64,000 nt of DNA from positions 992,001 to 1,056,000 of the forward strand of contig NZ_CP123961.1 in the NCBI RefSeq assembly GCF_036327415.1. Reading direction: 5' to 3'. A program made the position numbers and the translations under genes. Below, one piece after another: positions 1 through 9,010 of this stretch. The notes below the pieces were generated by a model that was not told the origin of the DNA, ran no database searches, and was given only the letters and a program-made list of their open reading frames with translations. The DNA comes from Bartonella grahamii subsp. shimonis (GTDB taxonomy: Bacteria; Pseudomonadota; Alphaproteobacteria; Rhizobiales; Rhizobiaceae). Each line of letters begins with the position of its first letter. Position 1 is the stretch's first letter.

Positions 1-777
1 CTCTTGGGAAAGAGGAAGTGACGCGATTTCTGTATCAAGTGCATCCATAAAATCGATAATAAAAGCAGCATTCGTTCCCAAATCTCTTGGCAAATAACGT
101 GAAGCAGAACGCATATCAACAAAAGTTGTATCCCCTTCATCGGTTAAACGAATGACAATGTCTGAAATGAAGCCAAGGTAAAAAGTTTTTGCCATTGTTT
201 CAATATACAGTTCATCCTCTTCGCCTTGAAATTTTCGTTGCGCTACAATAGGCCAATTGTAGGCTGCTAAAACATTGAGAACAGACTCGCGAATACGATC
301 AGGTGAACCATCATAACGGCGCCCTGACATTTCTGGCCATTGTGACCTCTGTAAAGTTGCTTGTTTAATCAATACACTTTTGAGGGGTAAAGCATCGCTG
401 GGACGTATTGTGCGAAAAAAAGCTGGCGGGCTTTGTGTGTCGGTAGAAATATCGTAAAGAGCCGGTAAGGTAAACCAAAGTTCAAAAAATAACATCAATG
501 GTGTAGCAGTTATTAACGAATAAATGATCCCTTTTAAAGCTTTCATTCCCCCTAGGGCTCCATAGACCCATAAGCTGTAAAGTGCTTTTAAAGCAAGAAA
601 AAGAGAAATAATCACACAGCCAGTAGAGATACCTATCAAAATTATGAAGTCGGTTGCGTTAATGACGGAAAAACGTTGTAAAATGACCGAAAATAATAAA
701 ACAAAGAACGCTAATCCACCAAATCGAGGGGACCATACTGCTGCTCTTGAAATGAATCGAACATATCTCTTCTTCAT
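1..777 (-). CDS. DUF1499 family membrane protein (3' end outside window)
   Basis: I read this frame directly from the minus strand: it opens with ATG at 777 (MKKRYVRFISRAAVWSP) and stays open to the window edge, giving 259 residues with no stop. The first 110 residues hold about three hydrophobic segments. The soluble remainder (…RRYDGSPDRIRESVLNVLAAY…, then a conserved VDMRSASRY block) looks like DUF1499, a family common in Rhizobiales with no established biochemical role. The membrane segments suggest an inner-membrane protein with the DUF1499 part on one face. The C-terminus lies outside the window, so I cannot tell whether the gene is complete. No partner gene is visible upstream, where a 534-base spacer follows. 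The DUF1499 assignment is from memory of the motif pattern. Confidence 0.8.
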   Translation of the reverse strand, partial: MKKRYVRFISRAAVWSPRFGGLAFFVLLFSVILQRFSVINATDFIILIGISTGCVIISLFLALKALYSLWVYGALGGMKALKGIIYSLITATPLMLFFELWFTLPALYDISTDTQSPPAFFRTIRPSDALPLKSVLIKQATLQRSQWPEMSGRRYDGSPDRIRESVLNVLAAYNWPIVAQRKFQGEEDELYIETMAKTFYLGFISDIVIRLTDEGDTTFVDMRSASRYLPRDLGTNAAFIIDFMDALDTEIASLPLSQE

Positions 778-1311
778 GAAGTTTTTTCCCCTCAATTGTA
801 AATTATAAGCCAAGTTTTTTCAGAGTGCATATCTTACAAAAAGCTTCTGCTTATAAGACAAAAGTAAAGCACTTATTTTTGAGGTCAAGGATGCGTAATG
901 TCTTATAAGTTTCCAGCGATTATTTTAGCACTTCATTGAAGGTAATCAGTATTTCTTCTATAGTTTATCATGTCATCGACGTGAATTTTATGGGAATGTT
1001 TGTAAATAAAAAGAAATAAACTAAAATAACAAGCTTTACGGTTGTTAGCAGCATATTTGTTTAGAGCTTTACTCTTTATTTTTCTCTTCTGATTGTGTGG
1101 AGTTTTTTCTATCAGATAATGGGTATCAAATAGGATATGATTTATACAATAGAGATTTCATTCTACCTCAATAAAAAATTTAGGGATCTACAATCAGACA
1201 AACCTGAACTTGAATATTCAATTAATAGAGGAAAAAGATAACCATTTTGATAGGCTTTGTTAATTTTGTATAGAAAGTAAGGTGTTGTCCAAATGAGAGG
1301 TTCGTCCGTTT
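778..1311. other. Non-coding spacer with an inverted repeat
   Basis: No convincing gene. It is the 5' region of the DUF1499 gene and lies downstream of the DUF1254 gene. It holds an 11-base perfect inverted repeat, CTTATAAGACA at 850-860 and its complement at 899-909, separated by 38 bases. Each arm contains the self-complementary octamer CTTATAAG. No clear promoter or U-tailed terminator was seen. Confidence 0.6.
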
Positions 1312-1851
1312 TTATTCATAAAATATGCGGCAGGTCGCAGATGAAAGGAAAGCTTCACTTTCCTTTTTTGCAAGTGAAGAAGGTGCAAAAATACGTAAAA
1401 TGACAAAACCTTCATTCAAATTTTTAGCAACTAAAACTGAATTAGCGTTTTTTTTAGGTTTTGATTTTTTGAGTTCTATTATTTGTATTGGTTTTCCAAT
1501 AATAAGATCGAGTGTATTATCAGGGGCTGTTCGGTCATTAAGGCTATAGAAAATAATTCCGTTGTGTGTGTAAGCAGCGAGTGACCAAAATTGTCGTGTT
1601 TTCAAAGCTTTTAAATGAACAGGTCCATTTTCAAGATTAAATCTGCAGACTTTAAGAAGAAAGAGTGGATCAGCAGATTGTTGAATAGGATTATTGGGAG
1701 TAAAAGCAACAAATTGGTAAGGGGCTCCGGATTTTTTAAGTGCTGTCCATATATTATTTTGTGCCCAAAAGGGGATCAGAAAGAGAACGCAAATATGAAC
1801 GATAATAGCACCAATGATTGCAAGAAGTGCGATATAAATGAATCTAGTCAC
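1312..1851 (-). CDS. DUF1254-type membrane-anchored protein
   Basis: A 179-residue protein with one N-terminal membrane segment (residues about 4-28) followed by a soluble, probably periplasmic part. The AAYTHNGIIFYSLNDR and IRIFAP-like blocks fit the DUF1254 half of the DUF1254/DUF1214 pair found next to class A penicillin-binding protein genes in Rhizobiales. Its start overlaps the end of the upstream DUF1214 gene by 8 bases, which suggests translational coupling and a joint role. The function is unknown; location beside a murein synthase suggests an envelope role, but that is inference only. Family assignment is from recognition of the pair and its context. Confidence 0.75.
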   Translation of the reverse strand: MTRFIYIALLAIIGAIIVHICVLFLIPFWAQNNIWTALKKSGAPYQFVAFTPNNPIQQSADPLFLLKVCRFNLENGPVHLKALKTRQFWSLAAYTHNGIIFYSLNDRTAPDNTLDLIIGKPIQIIELKKSKPKKNANSVLVAKNLNEGFVILRIFAPSSLAKKESEAFLSSATCRIFYE

Positions 1852-2461
1852 AATTTATTTGTCCTGATGGGATTTGTTCTATTGATGGCATTGTAAGCTT
1901 TTGTAATGCCGTTGCAGAGATGATTGAGGTATCGTATAAGGTAAGAATAAGCCCGAATTCTTTTTGACTAACGGTTGCAAGCCAATTGCCGGCTTGTGGT
2001 GTAGGTGAAATCTTGATGCGCAATGAGCCATCATGCTCATAAGTAATAGCGTTTGTGTGGAGTTCAAAAGGTATTTCTTGGGATGAAGTATAGGGTTGTA
2101 GGGATTTGTCAGCTGTATAAAGGGTAAAAAGACGGGTTTCAGGAATGGTGCCTTTGAGCAAATAATGACAGTGAGGGTGGAGTGGGCGCCCTTGGTTATC
2201 TTGCCAAATCTGGAATTGAATGCCTTCAGTGCGTCCGAGTGAAACAATGCCTTGTTTAGCGGTGCGGGCGCGGGTATAAGGATCCATATTGGCGGTTCCC
2301 ATTTGTGGATAAGCACTCCATTTTCCAATTCTAAATAGTCCAAAATGATGAAAGGACTTGAGTACATAATCGACACTCAGTTTTCCACATAGAATGGAAA
2401 AAGCGAAGATAAAAAAGAAAATGGTGATATTAAAAAACATCATAGAATATCTTGAATTCAA
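1844..2461 (-). CDS. DUF1214-type membrane-anchored protein
   Basis: A 205-residue protein with an N-terminal membrane anchor (about residues 8-28) and a soluble domain. The DPYTRARTAKQGIVSLGRTE block at about 60-80 and the following CHYLLKGTIPETRLFTLY block are typical of DUF1214, whose known neighbours are DUF1254 proteins. The start overlaps the stop of the penicillin-binding protein gene by 4 bases (ATGA type), and its own stop overlaps the DUF1254 gene, so pbp-DUF1214-DUF1254 looks like one transcript. No catalytic residues can be named and the function is unknown. Confidence 0.8.
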   Translation of the reverse strand: MNSRYSMMFFNITIFFFIFAFSILCGKLSVDYVLKSFHHFGLFRIGKWSAYPQMGTANMDPYTRARTAKQGIVSLGRTEGIQFQIWQDNQGRPLHPHCHYLLKGTIPETRLFTLYTADKSLQPYTSSQEIPFELHTNAITYEHDGSLRIKISPTPQAGNWLATVSQKEFGLILTLYDTSIISATALQKLTMPSIEQIPSGQINCD

Positions 2462-4608
2462 AATGTTGAATCTCCAGTTGTTTTCATTTTCAAAGAAATT
2501 GCAGAGGGTTTTTTCAGATCTTTGTTAATCAATCGCATGATATTCAATGTTTCAGGAGAAAGCGTAGAAGGTATTGGGGAAGAAAATTCAGAATCTGCAT
2601 GGGAGGAAAGTATTGGGGGATGATAAGAAAGAAGAGAATCTTTGACACCGTAGAGTTGTTTGAGCATAATATTTTGGTGTGCAGTAAGCATGATGCGATG
2701 CCATATCATGGCAGGAACGTCACCCCCAAAAGCACGTTTCATCGGTGAAAAGTTATCATTTCCCATCCATACCGCTCCAGTATAATTGCCTGTAAAGCCA
2801 ACAAACCAAGCATCACGATAGGATTGTGATGTTCCAGTTTTCCCAGCGACAAGAGTCATGGGCAGAGCAGCACGCTTACCAGACCCTCGTGTTGTGACAC
2901 CCACCATCATTTGGTTTATATAAGCAGCTGATTGTCTGCTGAGAACTCGGTGTAGTTTTTTTCCGTTATGCTCGAAATCCCACACTAAATGACCATCGAG
3001 TGTTCTGATTTGTGTGAACCCATGACGATTACCAGCTATTCCGCCATTCGCAAAGACATTAAAGCCAGTTGCTTGATCCATGGGGGTCATGTTGGAAGTG
3101 CCAAGAACCATCGTTTTGTGTGATAAAATATGCGCGTTAATTCCCATATTCTTGATGAGATCTATGATGGGTTGGGTATCGCGGTTAAGATATTGATAGG
3201 TGAGATACACGGGGACTGTATTAATGGAAAAGGCTAAAGCTGTTGCTAAATCAATTTTCCCCAAATAACGACCAGAATTATTTTTTGGTGTCCAACCTCC
3301 CCAATTGATGGGAGCATCTAAAACGATTGTTGAGGGCGATAGTCCGTGTTCTAGTGCGGTTGCGTAAACATAAGGTTTGAATGAAGAACCAGTTTGCCGG
3401 CCACCTTGTGTCGCTCTGTTAAATTGGCTCTTTTTATAATCTAGTCCTCCAACAATTGCACATACGGCACCGTTATTATCGAGTATAACAGTGGCAGCTT
3501 GTGTTACGCGATATTGTTGACCATATTGATGTAAATAATATGCAATTGATTCTTCTGCTGCTTTTTGAATATTCGGATCAAGGGTTGTTTGAATAATTAA
3601 ACTATGGCTTGGAAGTTGATTCCGCATTTTTTTGACTTCCTCGAATGCCCAATCAAGAAAATAATCAGCCTGATTATTTTCTATTTGGGGAAGTGCCCTA
3701 GCAGGGTGGCGATGCGCATTGATAATCTGGCTCTTCGTCATAAAGCCACTATTAACAAGATTAGAAAGGACTACATTGGCACGTGTTTGAGCAGCAAAGA
3801 GATGACTATGAGGAGCATACTTTGTGGGAGCTTTAAAGAGTCCTGCTAACATAGCAGATTCACTTAAAGATACATGACGTATGTTTTTTCCAAAATAAAA
3901 TTTCGCCGCTGCTGCAATACCAAAATTGTTTCCTCCCATATAGGCTCGGTCAAGATAAAGTTGTAAAATCTGTTTTTTGCTAAAATTTGCTTCTAGCCAA
4001 AGAGCAAGATAAGCTTCTTTGATTTTACGTGTTATGGTTCTCTCGTTTGTTAAGAATAAATTTTTAGCCAATTGTTGTGTGAGAGTTGAACCACCTTGTA
4101 CCACACCTCTAGCTTGCATATTTTGTGAAATTGCTCGTGTAAGTCCTTGGAAATCAATACCCCAATGATCGAAAAAACGACGATCTTCTGTAGCAAGAAC
4201 CGCTTTAATGACAGTGTCAGGCATTTCTTCAACGGGGACAGAGATCGCCGGCAGTGCACCACGGTGTCCAATGGAATTTCCATAGCGATCTAGAAAAAGA
4301 ATGGAAAAGTTTTTAGGAGCAGACCAATCTGTTTTGGTCAGTTCAAAAACAGAAATGCCCAAAATAGTGAAAAGAGTAAATCCTATCAACCCTAATGTCA
4401 GCGTTTCATCGAGAACTTCAATGATAAAACGTTTCCATCCTTGAAGATGAAAATTTTGTGAGACGATTTTTGCTTTTTTCCAGAAAAAACTGTTAGCAGA
4501 ACGAATGCGATAAAGTGCTGTATCTAACCATGCATCTAATTCAATGAGAGCAGGACTGTGAAATGGCTTACGGTGTTTCCCTTTCTTTTTTTTTAAAAAA
4601 TCAAACAT
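2458..4608 (-). CDS. Class A penicillin-binding protein (PBP1A-type murein synthase)
   Basis: Bifunctional inner-membrane enzyme that polymerises lipid II (glycosyltransferase) and cross-links stem peptides (D,D-transpeptidase). It has a basic cytoplasmic N-terminus, a membrane segment near residues 70-95 and a glycosyltransferase domain with EDRRFFDHWGID and GGSTLTQQLAKNLFL (about 140-190). The transpeptidase domain carries GSSFKP with the catalytic serine near residue 406, a SIN motif near 455 and KTGTS near 588. At 716 residues it is shorter than E. coli PBP1a and lacks the long OB insert, as usual for the Rhizobiales type. It leads an operon with the DUF1214/DUF1254 genes. mrcA would be a possible symbol, but several paralogues exist in these genomes, so I leave it blank. 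Confidence 0.93.
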   Translation of the reverse strand: MFDFLKKKKGKHRKPFHSPALIELDAWLDTALYRIRSANSFFWKKAKIVSQNFHLQGWKRFIIEVLDETLTLGLIGFTLFTILGISVFELTKTDWSAPKNFSILFLDRYGNSIGHRGALPAISVPVEEMPDTVIKAVLATEDRRFFDHWGIDFQGLTRAISQNMQARGVVQGGSTLTQQLAKNLFLTNERTITRKIKEAYLALWLEANFSKKQILQLYLDRAYMGGNNFGIAAAAKFYFGKNIRHVSLSESAMLAGLFKAPTKYAPHSHLFAAQTRANVVLSNLVNSGFMTKSQIINAHRHPARALPQIENNQADYFLDWAFEEVKKMRNQLPSHSLIIQTTLDPNIQKAAEESIAYYLHQYGQQYRVTQAATVILDNNGAVCAIVGGLDYKKSQFNRATQGGRQTGSSFKPYVYATALEHGLSPSTIVLDAPINWGGWTPKNNSGRYLGKIDLATALAFSINTVPVYLTYQYLNRDTQPIIDLIKNMGINAHILSHKTMVLGTSNMTPMDQATGFNVFANGGIAGNRHGFTQIRTLDGHLVWDFEHNGKKLHRVLSRQSAAYINQMMVGVTTRGSGKRAALPMTLVAGKTGTSQSYRDAWFVGFTGNYTGAVWMGNDNFSPMKRAFGGDVPAMIWHRIMLTAHQNIMLKQLYGVKDSLLSYHPPILSSHADSEFSSPIPSTLSPETLNIMRLINKDLKKPSAISLKMKTTGDSTF

Positions 4609-4833
4609 TTAAAGAGAGCCTATGGCAAAGCAATACAACCAAACAAATCTACAATAATTATATGGAGTAGAAGTATTTTTTTGCTATAGTGCTAACAGAG
4701 AAAGAACTTATTTTGATTTTTTAAAAATTTGGAGTAATGTTAATACCTTCTTCTGTAAGATAGAGGATAAATTATTTCCATTTGTGGTTTTTAAATTAAC
4801 CAAAAAAAACCATTATTTCTTTTATCCTTTATC

Positions 4834-4846
4834 AGGAGAATAGATG
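4834..4846 (+). promoter_or_regulatory. Ribosome binding site and ATG followed by TGA at codon 4
   Basis: AGGAG at 4834-4838 lies five bases before ATG at 4844, an ideal translation start. The frame reads Met-Asn-Tyr and then TGA at 4853-4855. It then continues, in the same frame, into the FeuN-like protein downstream. This looks like the ancestral start of that gene, with a stop in codon 4. A sequencing error or a recent mutation would also explain it. Confidence 0.6.
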
Positions 4847-4873
4847 AATTATTGAAATATTTATGATAAATTT

Positions 4874-5095
4874 TTGTTGTTCGTAATAATGGCAGCTTTT
4901 TTAGGAGCAGATTCTGTTTTAGCTTCTGGGTGTGCTGAAGTAGGTAGGAAGGTTGCCGCGCAAGAGAGCGGGGTTCTCGTCCGTTCAAAATCGGTTGTTC
5001 AGGATGGAAAGGACATGTGTGCAATTGTGGTTGTTGTACCAGCCCGTATTGGTGAAAAGTTACGTCGTGTTGAGTTTTTTGTTCCTGCTGATTAG
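4874..5095 (+). CDS. Small secreted FeuN-like protein upstream of feuPQ
   Basis: A 73-residue frame if TTG at 4874 starts it; ATG at 4889 is another option. Neither has a ribosome binding site nearby, unlike ATG 4844, which is followed by an in-frame TGA. The hydrophobic stretch LFVIMAAFLGADSVLA looks like a signal peptide cut before SGCAEV, leaving a mature protein of about 57 residues with two cysteines and a PepSY-like pattern (…MCAIVVVVPARIGEKLRRVEFFV). In Sinorhizobium meliloti, FeuN is a small periplasmic protein encoded just upstream of feuP that restrains FeuPQ signalling. Position, size and export match, so I infer a FeuN counterpart. Sequence homology itself was not tested. It may be a pseudogene or poorly translated. 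Confidence 0.6.
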   Translation: MLFVIMAAFLGADSVLASGCAEVGRKVAAQESGVLVRSKSVVQDGKDMCAIVVVVPARIGEKLRRVEFFVPAD

Positions 5096-5116
5096 TCTTT
5101 GGCAGATGGTGTTGTG

Positions 5117-5782
5117 ATGCGTATCTTAATCGTTGAAGATGATCGAAATCTTCACCATCAATTAGCAGAAGCTGTAAGACGTGCAGGATATGTTTCCGAT
5201 AGTGCTTTCGATGGTGAAGAGGCTTATTTTTTAGGTAGCACAGAGTCTTATGACGCAGTGATACTTGATATAGGTTTACCGTATATTGATGGTATTCGTG
5301 TTGTTGAAAAGTGGCGTCAAGAAGGGCATTCCATGCCTGTTTTAATGCTAACGGCGCGGGACCGTTGGTCTGATAAGGTGCACGGTATTGATGCTGGGGC
5401 TGATGATTATGTTGTGAAGCCATTTCATTTGGAGGAAGTGATGGCGCGCTTGCGAGCATTAATTCGTCGTGCTACGGGACATGCGACAAGTACATTATGT
5501 TGCGGAAATGTTTTGTTGGATACGAAGACGTCTCGTGTTTTTGTGGATAGTCAATTGATTAAACTAACATCTTATGAATTCAGACTGCTTTCGTATCTCA
5601 TGCATCATTGTGACAGGGTCATTTCAAGAACAGAGCTTACTGAACATCTTTATGATCAGGATTTTGATAAGGACTCGAATACGGTGGAAGTCTTTGTAGG
5701 TCGGTTACGGAAAAAGCTTGGAGTGGATTTGATTGAAACTATTCGAGGAATGGGGTATCGCGTGAGAACGCGAGGTGATTAA
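5117..5782 (+). CDS. feuP: Response regulator FeuP (OmpR/PhoB family)
   Basis: DNA-binding response regulator of 221 residues. The N-terminal receiver domain has acidic residues in VEDD, the phospho-acceptor Asp in AVILDIGLP near residue 51 and the conserved Lys in VVKPF near 101. The C-terminal winged helix ends in VEVFVGRLRKKLG…IRGMGYRV. I chose ATG 5117 because receivers of this family begin MRILIVEDD; upstream in-frame codons would only add six residues. In rhizobia FeuP with FeuQ controls genes including the cyclic-glucan exporter ndvA, and the original report linked it to iron uptake. The stop overlaps the feuQ start by one base. The symbol rests on the three-gene context and general similarity. 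Confidence 0.82.
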   Translation: MRILIVEDDRNLHHQLAEAVRRAGYVSDSAFDGEEAYFLGSTESYDAVILDIGLPYIDGIRVVEKWRQEGHSMPVLMLTARDRWSDKVHGIDAGADDYVVKPFHLEEVMARLRALIRRATGHATSTLCCGNVLLDTKTSRVFVDSQLIKLTSYEFRLLSYLMHHCDRVISRTELTEHLYDQDFDKDSNTVEVFVGRLRKKLGVDLIETIRGMGYRVRTRGD

Positions 5783-7200
5783 TGACTGTTTTCGAAGAGA
5801 ATAATTGGTGTAGGAGGTTCTTTTTTGTAATTACTCGATCTCTCAGTTTACGTGTTATGATCTTATCAACATTATGGGTTGTTATTTCTCTTTTATCGAT
5901 TTCTGCAGTAAGCATTTTATTTTATAAGCGTTCAACTGAACAAAGCCTAGAGCGTATCCTTTCTGCTCAACTCTACAGTCTTATTGCAACAGTGACGGTG
6001 TCATCGGAAGGTACTTTGAGAGGAGGGGCCGGGATTGATGATATTCGTTATTCTGATCCAACAACAGGATGGTATTGGGAAGTTATTGCGATATCCCATA
6101 ATTTAAAAGGAAGATTGACATCCCCCTCATTGGGAACAGGCGAGATATTTACACCAAGTGATGTTGATATACCTTTTGACAATAAATTCTTTCGCTCTTA
6201 TCGGATAACGGGGAACAATGGTCAAAAGCTACAAGTGATTGAGAGTGATGTTGTTCTTGATAATAAAAATCATATTGCACGTTTTCGGCTTGTTGGGAAT
6301 ATCGATGAAGCTCATGCCCAGGTAAAGGAATTTAAGCGAACTTTGCAAATTTTTCTTTGGAGTTTCGGTATCGGGAGTGTTCTTATTAATATTGCTATTA
6401 TTTTCTTTAGTTTTCAACCGTTGAAGCTTATTCGACGCGCATTGAATGATATTCGCGAAGGAAGAGTTCACTACGTGAATACGGATTTAGTAAGCGAAGT
6501 GATGCCGCTTGTACAAGAGATGAATGCTCTCATTAATAATAATCAGCGTATTATTGAGCGATTTCGCACACAGGTTGGTAATCTCGCGCATTCATTGAAA
6601 ACGCCTCTATCCGTGATTATGAATGAGACAGATAAGATGCGCGGAGAAAAGGCTTTTTTGTTGAGAGAGCAAACGCAAATAATGCAAGCTCAAATCAATC
6701 ATTATCTTCAGCGTGCACGGATTGCAGCACAATGCGATAGTATTATCTATCATACGTCTGTTCGCAGTGTGCTTGAACGTTTGGTGCGGGTTATGAAAAA
6801 GCTTAATCCTGAAAAACAAATTCAATTTATTATGGATGTTGATGATATTGTTTTTTCTGGAGAGAAGGAAGATTTAGAAGAAATTATAGGGAATTTGATT
6901 GAAAATGCCACTCAATGGTCTCGCACAAAGGTTTTGATCTCTTGTTGTTTAGAAGAAAATGTTGAAGAAACAGAATATTTTAGTATCTTTGTAGAAGACG
7001 ATGGTCCTGGTTTAACAGAAGACAAAATTGATGAAGCATTAAAAAGAGGGCGGCGGTTTAATGAAAGTAAACTAGGGGCAGGCTTAGGGTTAGCAATTGT
7101 TTCAGATATGGTCAGTGAATATGGTGGCAATCTCTTTTTATCACGTTCTGATTTGGGTGGGTTGTATGCAAAAGTTTTATTACCTAAGATGGGAGAATAA
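5782..7200 (+). CDS. feuQ: Sensor histidine kinase FeuQ
   Basis: Inner-membrane sensor kinase of 472 residues, partner of FeuP. Two membrane segments (about residues 22-48 and 188-210) frame a periplasmic sensor region of about 140 residues, followed by a HAMP-like linker. The H-box NLAHSLKTPLS places the phospho-accepting His at about residue 270. An N-box (NLIENATQW) and G-boxes (DDGPGL, GAGLGLAIV) complete the ATP-binding domain. Translation is coupled to feuP through TAATG. The PhoQ-like layout fits sensing of an envelope signal, and in Sinorhizobium the activity is held back by FeuN. If the FeuN-like gene upstream is defective, this kinase may be constitutively less restrained. Confidence 0.85.
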   Translation: MTVFEENNWCRRFFFVITRSLSLRVMILSTLWVVISLLSISAVSILFYKRSTEQSLERILSAQLYSLIATVTVSSEGTLRGGAGIDDIRYSDPTTGWYWEVIAISHNLKGRLTSPSLGTGEIFTPSDVDIPFDNKFFRSYRITGNNGQKLQVIESDVVLDNKNHIARFRLVGNIDEAHAQVKEFKRTLQIFLWSFGIGSVLINIAIIFFSFQPLKLIRRALNDIREGRVHYVNTDLVSEVMPLVQEMNALINNNQRIIERFRTQVGNLAHSLKTPLSVIMNETDKMRGEKAFLLREQTQIMQAQINHYLQRARIAAQCDSIIYHTSVRSVLERLVRVMKKLNPEKQIQFIMDVDDIVFSGEKEDLEEIIGNLIENATQWSRTKVLISCCLEENVEETEYFSIFVEDDGPGLTEDKIDEALKRGRRFNESKLGAGLGLAIVSDMVSEYGGNLFLSRSDLGGLYAKVLLPKMGE

Positions 7201-7446
7201 CATATTTTCTCCTTAAGCAAGAAATGTCTATAAAGTTTGTAAAGTAGTATTTACAGATAATACATAAAGAGTAGGGAAGCATTATTTTTAGTTTCCTTGT
7301 TTAATTGATATATATAAGAAAAATGAACAATAGATTTAATAATATTTTCTGTGAAAAAATGAATTTTTATCAATTCACATCACTCTTCCCATGAAGAGGC
7401 TAAAATGTAAGCGAGTTATTCTCTGTTCGTATTGGAAAAAAATGAT

Positions 7447-8220
7447 ATGCTCTTATTAATTTTTGCAGCATTTTTTTTGACTTTTCTGGCAAGTGTTCTT
7501 TTTCTTTCACTGCGTTTTGACGATGAGATAAAGAAAGAATGGAAAGTTGAAGCCTTGGATGGTTATAGAAGTCATAAGCATACGATTAAGTTGAATAAGC
7601 TTTATATGCATTATAAAAAAAGAAATATTCTTAAGGCTTTAAGTATTTTGTTTGTTCTTCTTATAACATGGAATATTTATGGGCTAACAGGCAATCCAGA
7701 AGTGAAAAGTTATTTTTTTAGCGAATTAATGGATAAGGATCCTAAAACTCTCAGTAAGCAAGAAAAGCTTATTCGTTTACAAGTACTTTTTTCCCGTGCA
7801 CCTCATGATGGCAAGCTAGCAGATGCGTTAGCGGTAGGGTATCTCGAAGAAAACCTTTTTCAAGAGGCTGTGAATACTTATTTAGATGCACTTCGTTTGA
7901 ATGGAGAAACAGCTCCGAGACTTGTAGGATATGGTTTAGCATTGGTTGGTTATGAAGGGGGAATGATAACACAAGAAGCACAAAATGCTTTTCAAAAAGC
8001 AGCGGATTTAGCGCCAACAGATTTTTATCCACGTTTATTGTTGGCCGATGCATTTCATCAAGCAGGAAAAACTGCGCAGGCAGTGCAATTTTTACAAAGC
8101 TTTCTTGATACAATGCCTGAAAATTTTTCAGGACAATCACGTGTTAAAAAAATGATGATTCAGTTACGTGATTTATCGAGTAAGTATACAAAGAAAAGTA
8201 ATCGTCGCCAATTGAGATGA
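7447..8220 (+). CDS. ccmI: c-type cytochrome biogenesis protein CcmI (CycH)
   Basis: Apocytochrome c chaperone that presents unfolded apocytochrome to the CcmF/CcmH heme ligation complex on the periplasmic side. It has two membrane segments (residues 1-20 and about 66-85 from ATG 7447) and a TPR-type C-terminal part (repeats with ALAVGYLEENLFQEAVNTY and LLADAFHQAGKTAQAVQFL). An in-frame TTG at 7432 would add five residues; ATG 7447 (MLLLIFAAFF) fits the family N-terminus better. At about 257 residues it is shorter than many rhizobial CycH proteins, with a short C-terminal region. It begins the ccmIEFH cluster, but a 303-base spacer separates it from ccmE. Confidence 0.82.
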   Translation: MLLLIFAAFFLTFLASVLFLSLRFDDEIKKEWKVEALDGYRSHKHTIKLNKLYMHYKKRNILKALSILFVLLITWNIYGLTGNPEVKSYFFSELMDKDPKTLSKQEKLIRLQVLFSRAPHDGKLADALAVGYLEENLFQEAVNTYLDALRLNGETAPRLVGYGLALVGYEGGMITQEAQNAFQKAADLAPTDFYPRLLLADAFHQAGKTAQAVQFLQSFLDTMPENFSGQSRVKKMMIQLRDLSSKYTKKSNRRQLR

Positions 8221-8523
8221 TAAAATATAAAGAGAAAAGCTGTTTAGAAAGACAAGAGAAGTAATCGTCTTAGAAGTAGGTGTTTGTGAAGAAGATTGAA
8301 GAACAGAAATGAAGAATGTAAAGAGCGCGATATAAGTGGTTATAGGTTAAATGAAAATTGGTTGCAAAACTAAAAAAGGAAGAAAGAGCTTGATAAGCTT
8401 GTTAGCAAAGGTAAGGTATTGGATAAAAAGTTGCACCTATGTAGAAGATGTGCAAAGCTCTTAAAAAAAATAAAATATTGATACTTAATTATAACGTCTT
8501 TAAAATTTTTTCGTATAGTGTCT
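8221..8523 (+). other. Spacer between ccmI and ccmE
   Basis: 303 bases without a supportable gene, unusual inside a cluster that is normally tight. It holds a short hairpin (TTGCAC at 8431-8436, GTGCAA at 8450-8455) followed by an A-rich run. Decay of former coding DNA is possible, but no homology could be recognised. Confidence 0.5.
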
Positions 8524-9003
8524 ATGAACAGTCAATCTTTAAAGAATTCTGCTTCGTTGAAGGTTATTTTAGAGCAGCGAAAAAAAAAGCGCTTACTTAT
8601 CATATTATTATGTTGTTTTGTTATGATAATTGCAGCAAGTCTCATAGTGTATGCAATGCGTCATGCGGTCAGTTTTTTTAGAATGCCCTCTGAAATTACA
8701 AGAGAAGATATTTTAACGGGGCGCCCTTTGCGTTTGGGTGGCTTTGTTGAAAAGGGAACTGTTCAATATGTTGGAGAGAGAGGTGTTATTTTTTTTGTAA
8801 CGGATAACAAAAAACATGAAAAAGTGGTTTTCAACGGTGCCTTACCGGATCTTTTTCGTGAAGGTCAGGGGGTGATTATAGAAGGGCATTTTGATAAACA
8901 GGGCTTTTTTATAGGGACGCGTATTTTAGCAAAACATGATGAAACTTATATGCCTAAAGAAACAGCTGATCGTTTGAAAAAACATTACATTATGGAGAAA
9001 TAA
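8524..9003 (+). CDS. ccmE: Cytochrome c maturation heme chaperone CcmE (CycJ)
   Basis: Membrane-anchored periplasmic heme chaperone that carries heme from the CcmABCD exporter to CcmF. It has a basic N-terminus with KKKR, one membrane helix (about residues 25-48) and an OB-fold domain with [13 protein letters not shown] and [13 protein letters not shown]. The covalent heme-binding His lies in AKHDETYMP near residue 138. An in-frame GTG at 8518 is an alternative start two codons upstream. ccmF follows after 7 bases. Length (159 residues) is normal for the family. Confidence 0.93.
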   Translation: MNSQSLKNSASLKVILEQRKKKRLLIILLCCFVMIIAASLIVYAMRHAVSFFRMPSEITREDILTGRPLRLGGFVEKGTVQYVGERGVIFFVTDNKKHEKVVFNGALPDLFREGQGVIIEGHFDKQGFFIGTRILAKHDETYMPKETADRLKKHYIMEK

Positions 9004-9010
9004 TTCGATT

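Noticed and set aside
4791-5459. 222-residue open frame on the minus strand, rich in His and Gln
   Set aside because: It lies antisense to the FeuN-like gene and feuP, whose motifs are clear. The composition is that expected of an antisense frame.
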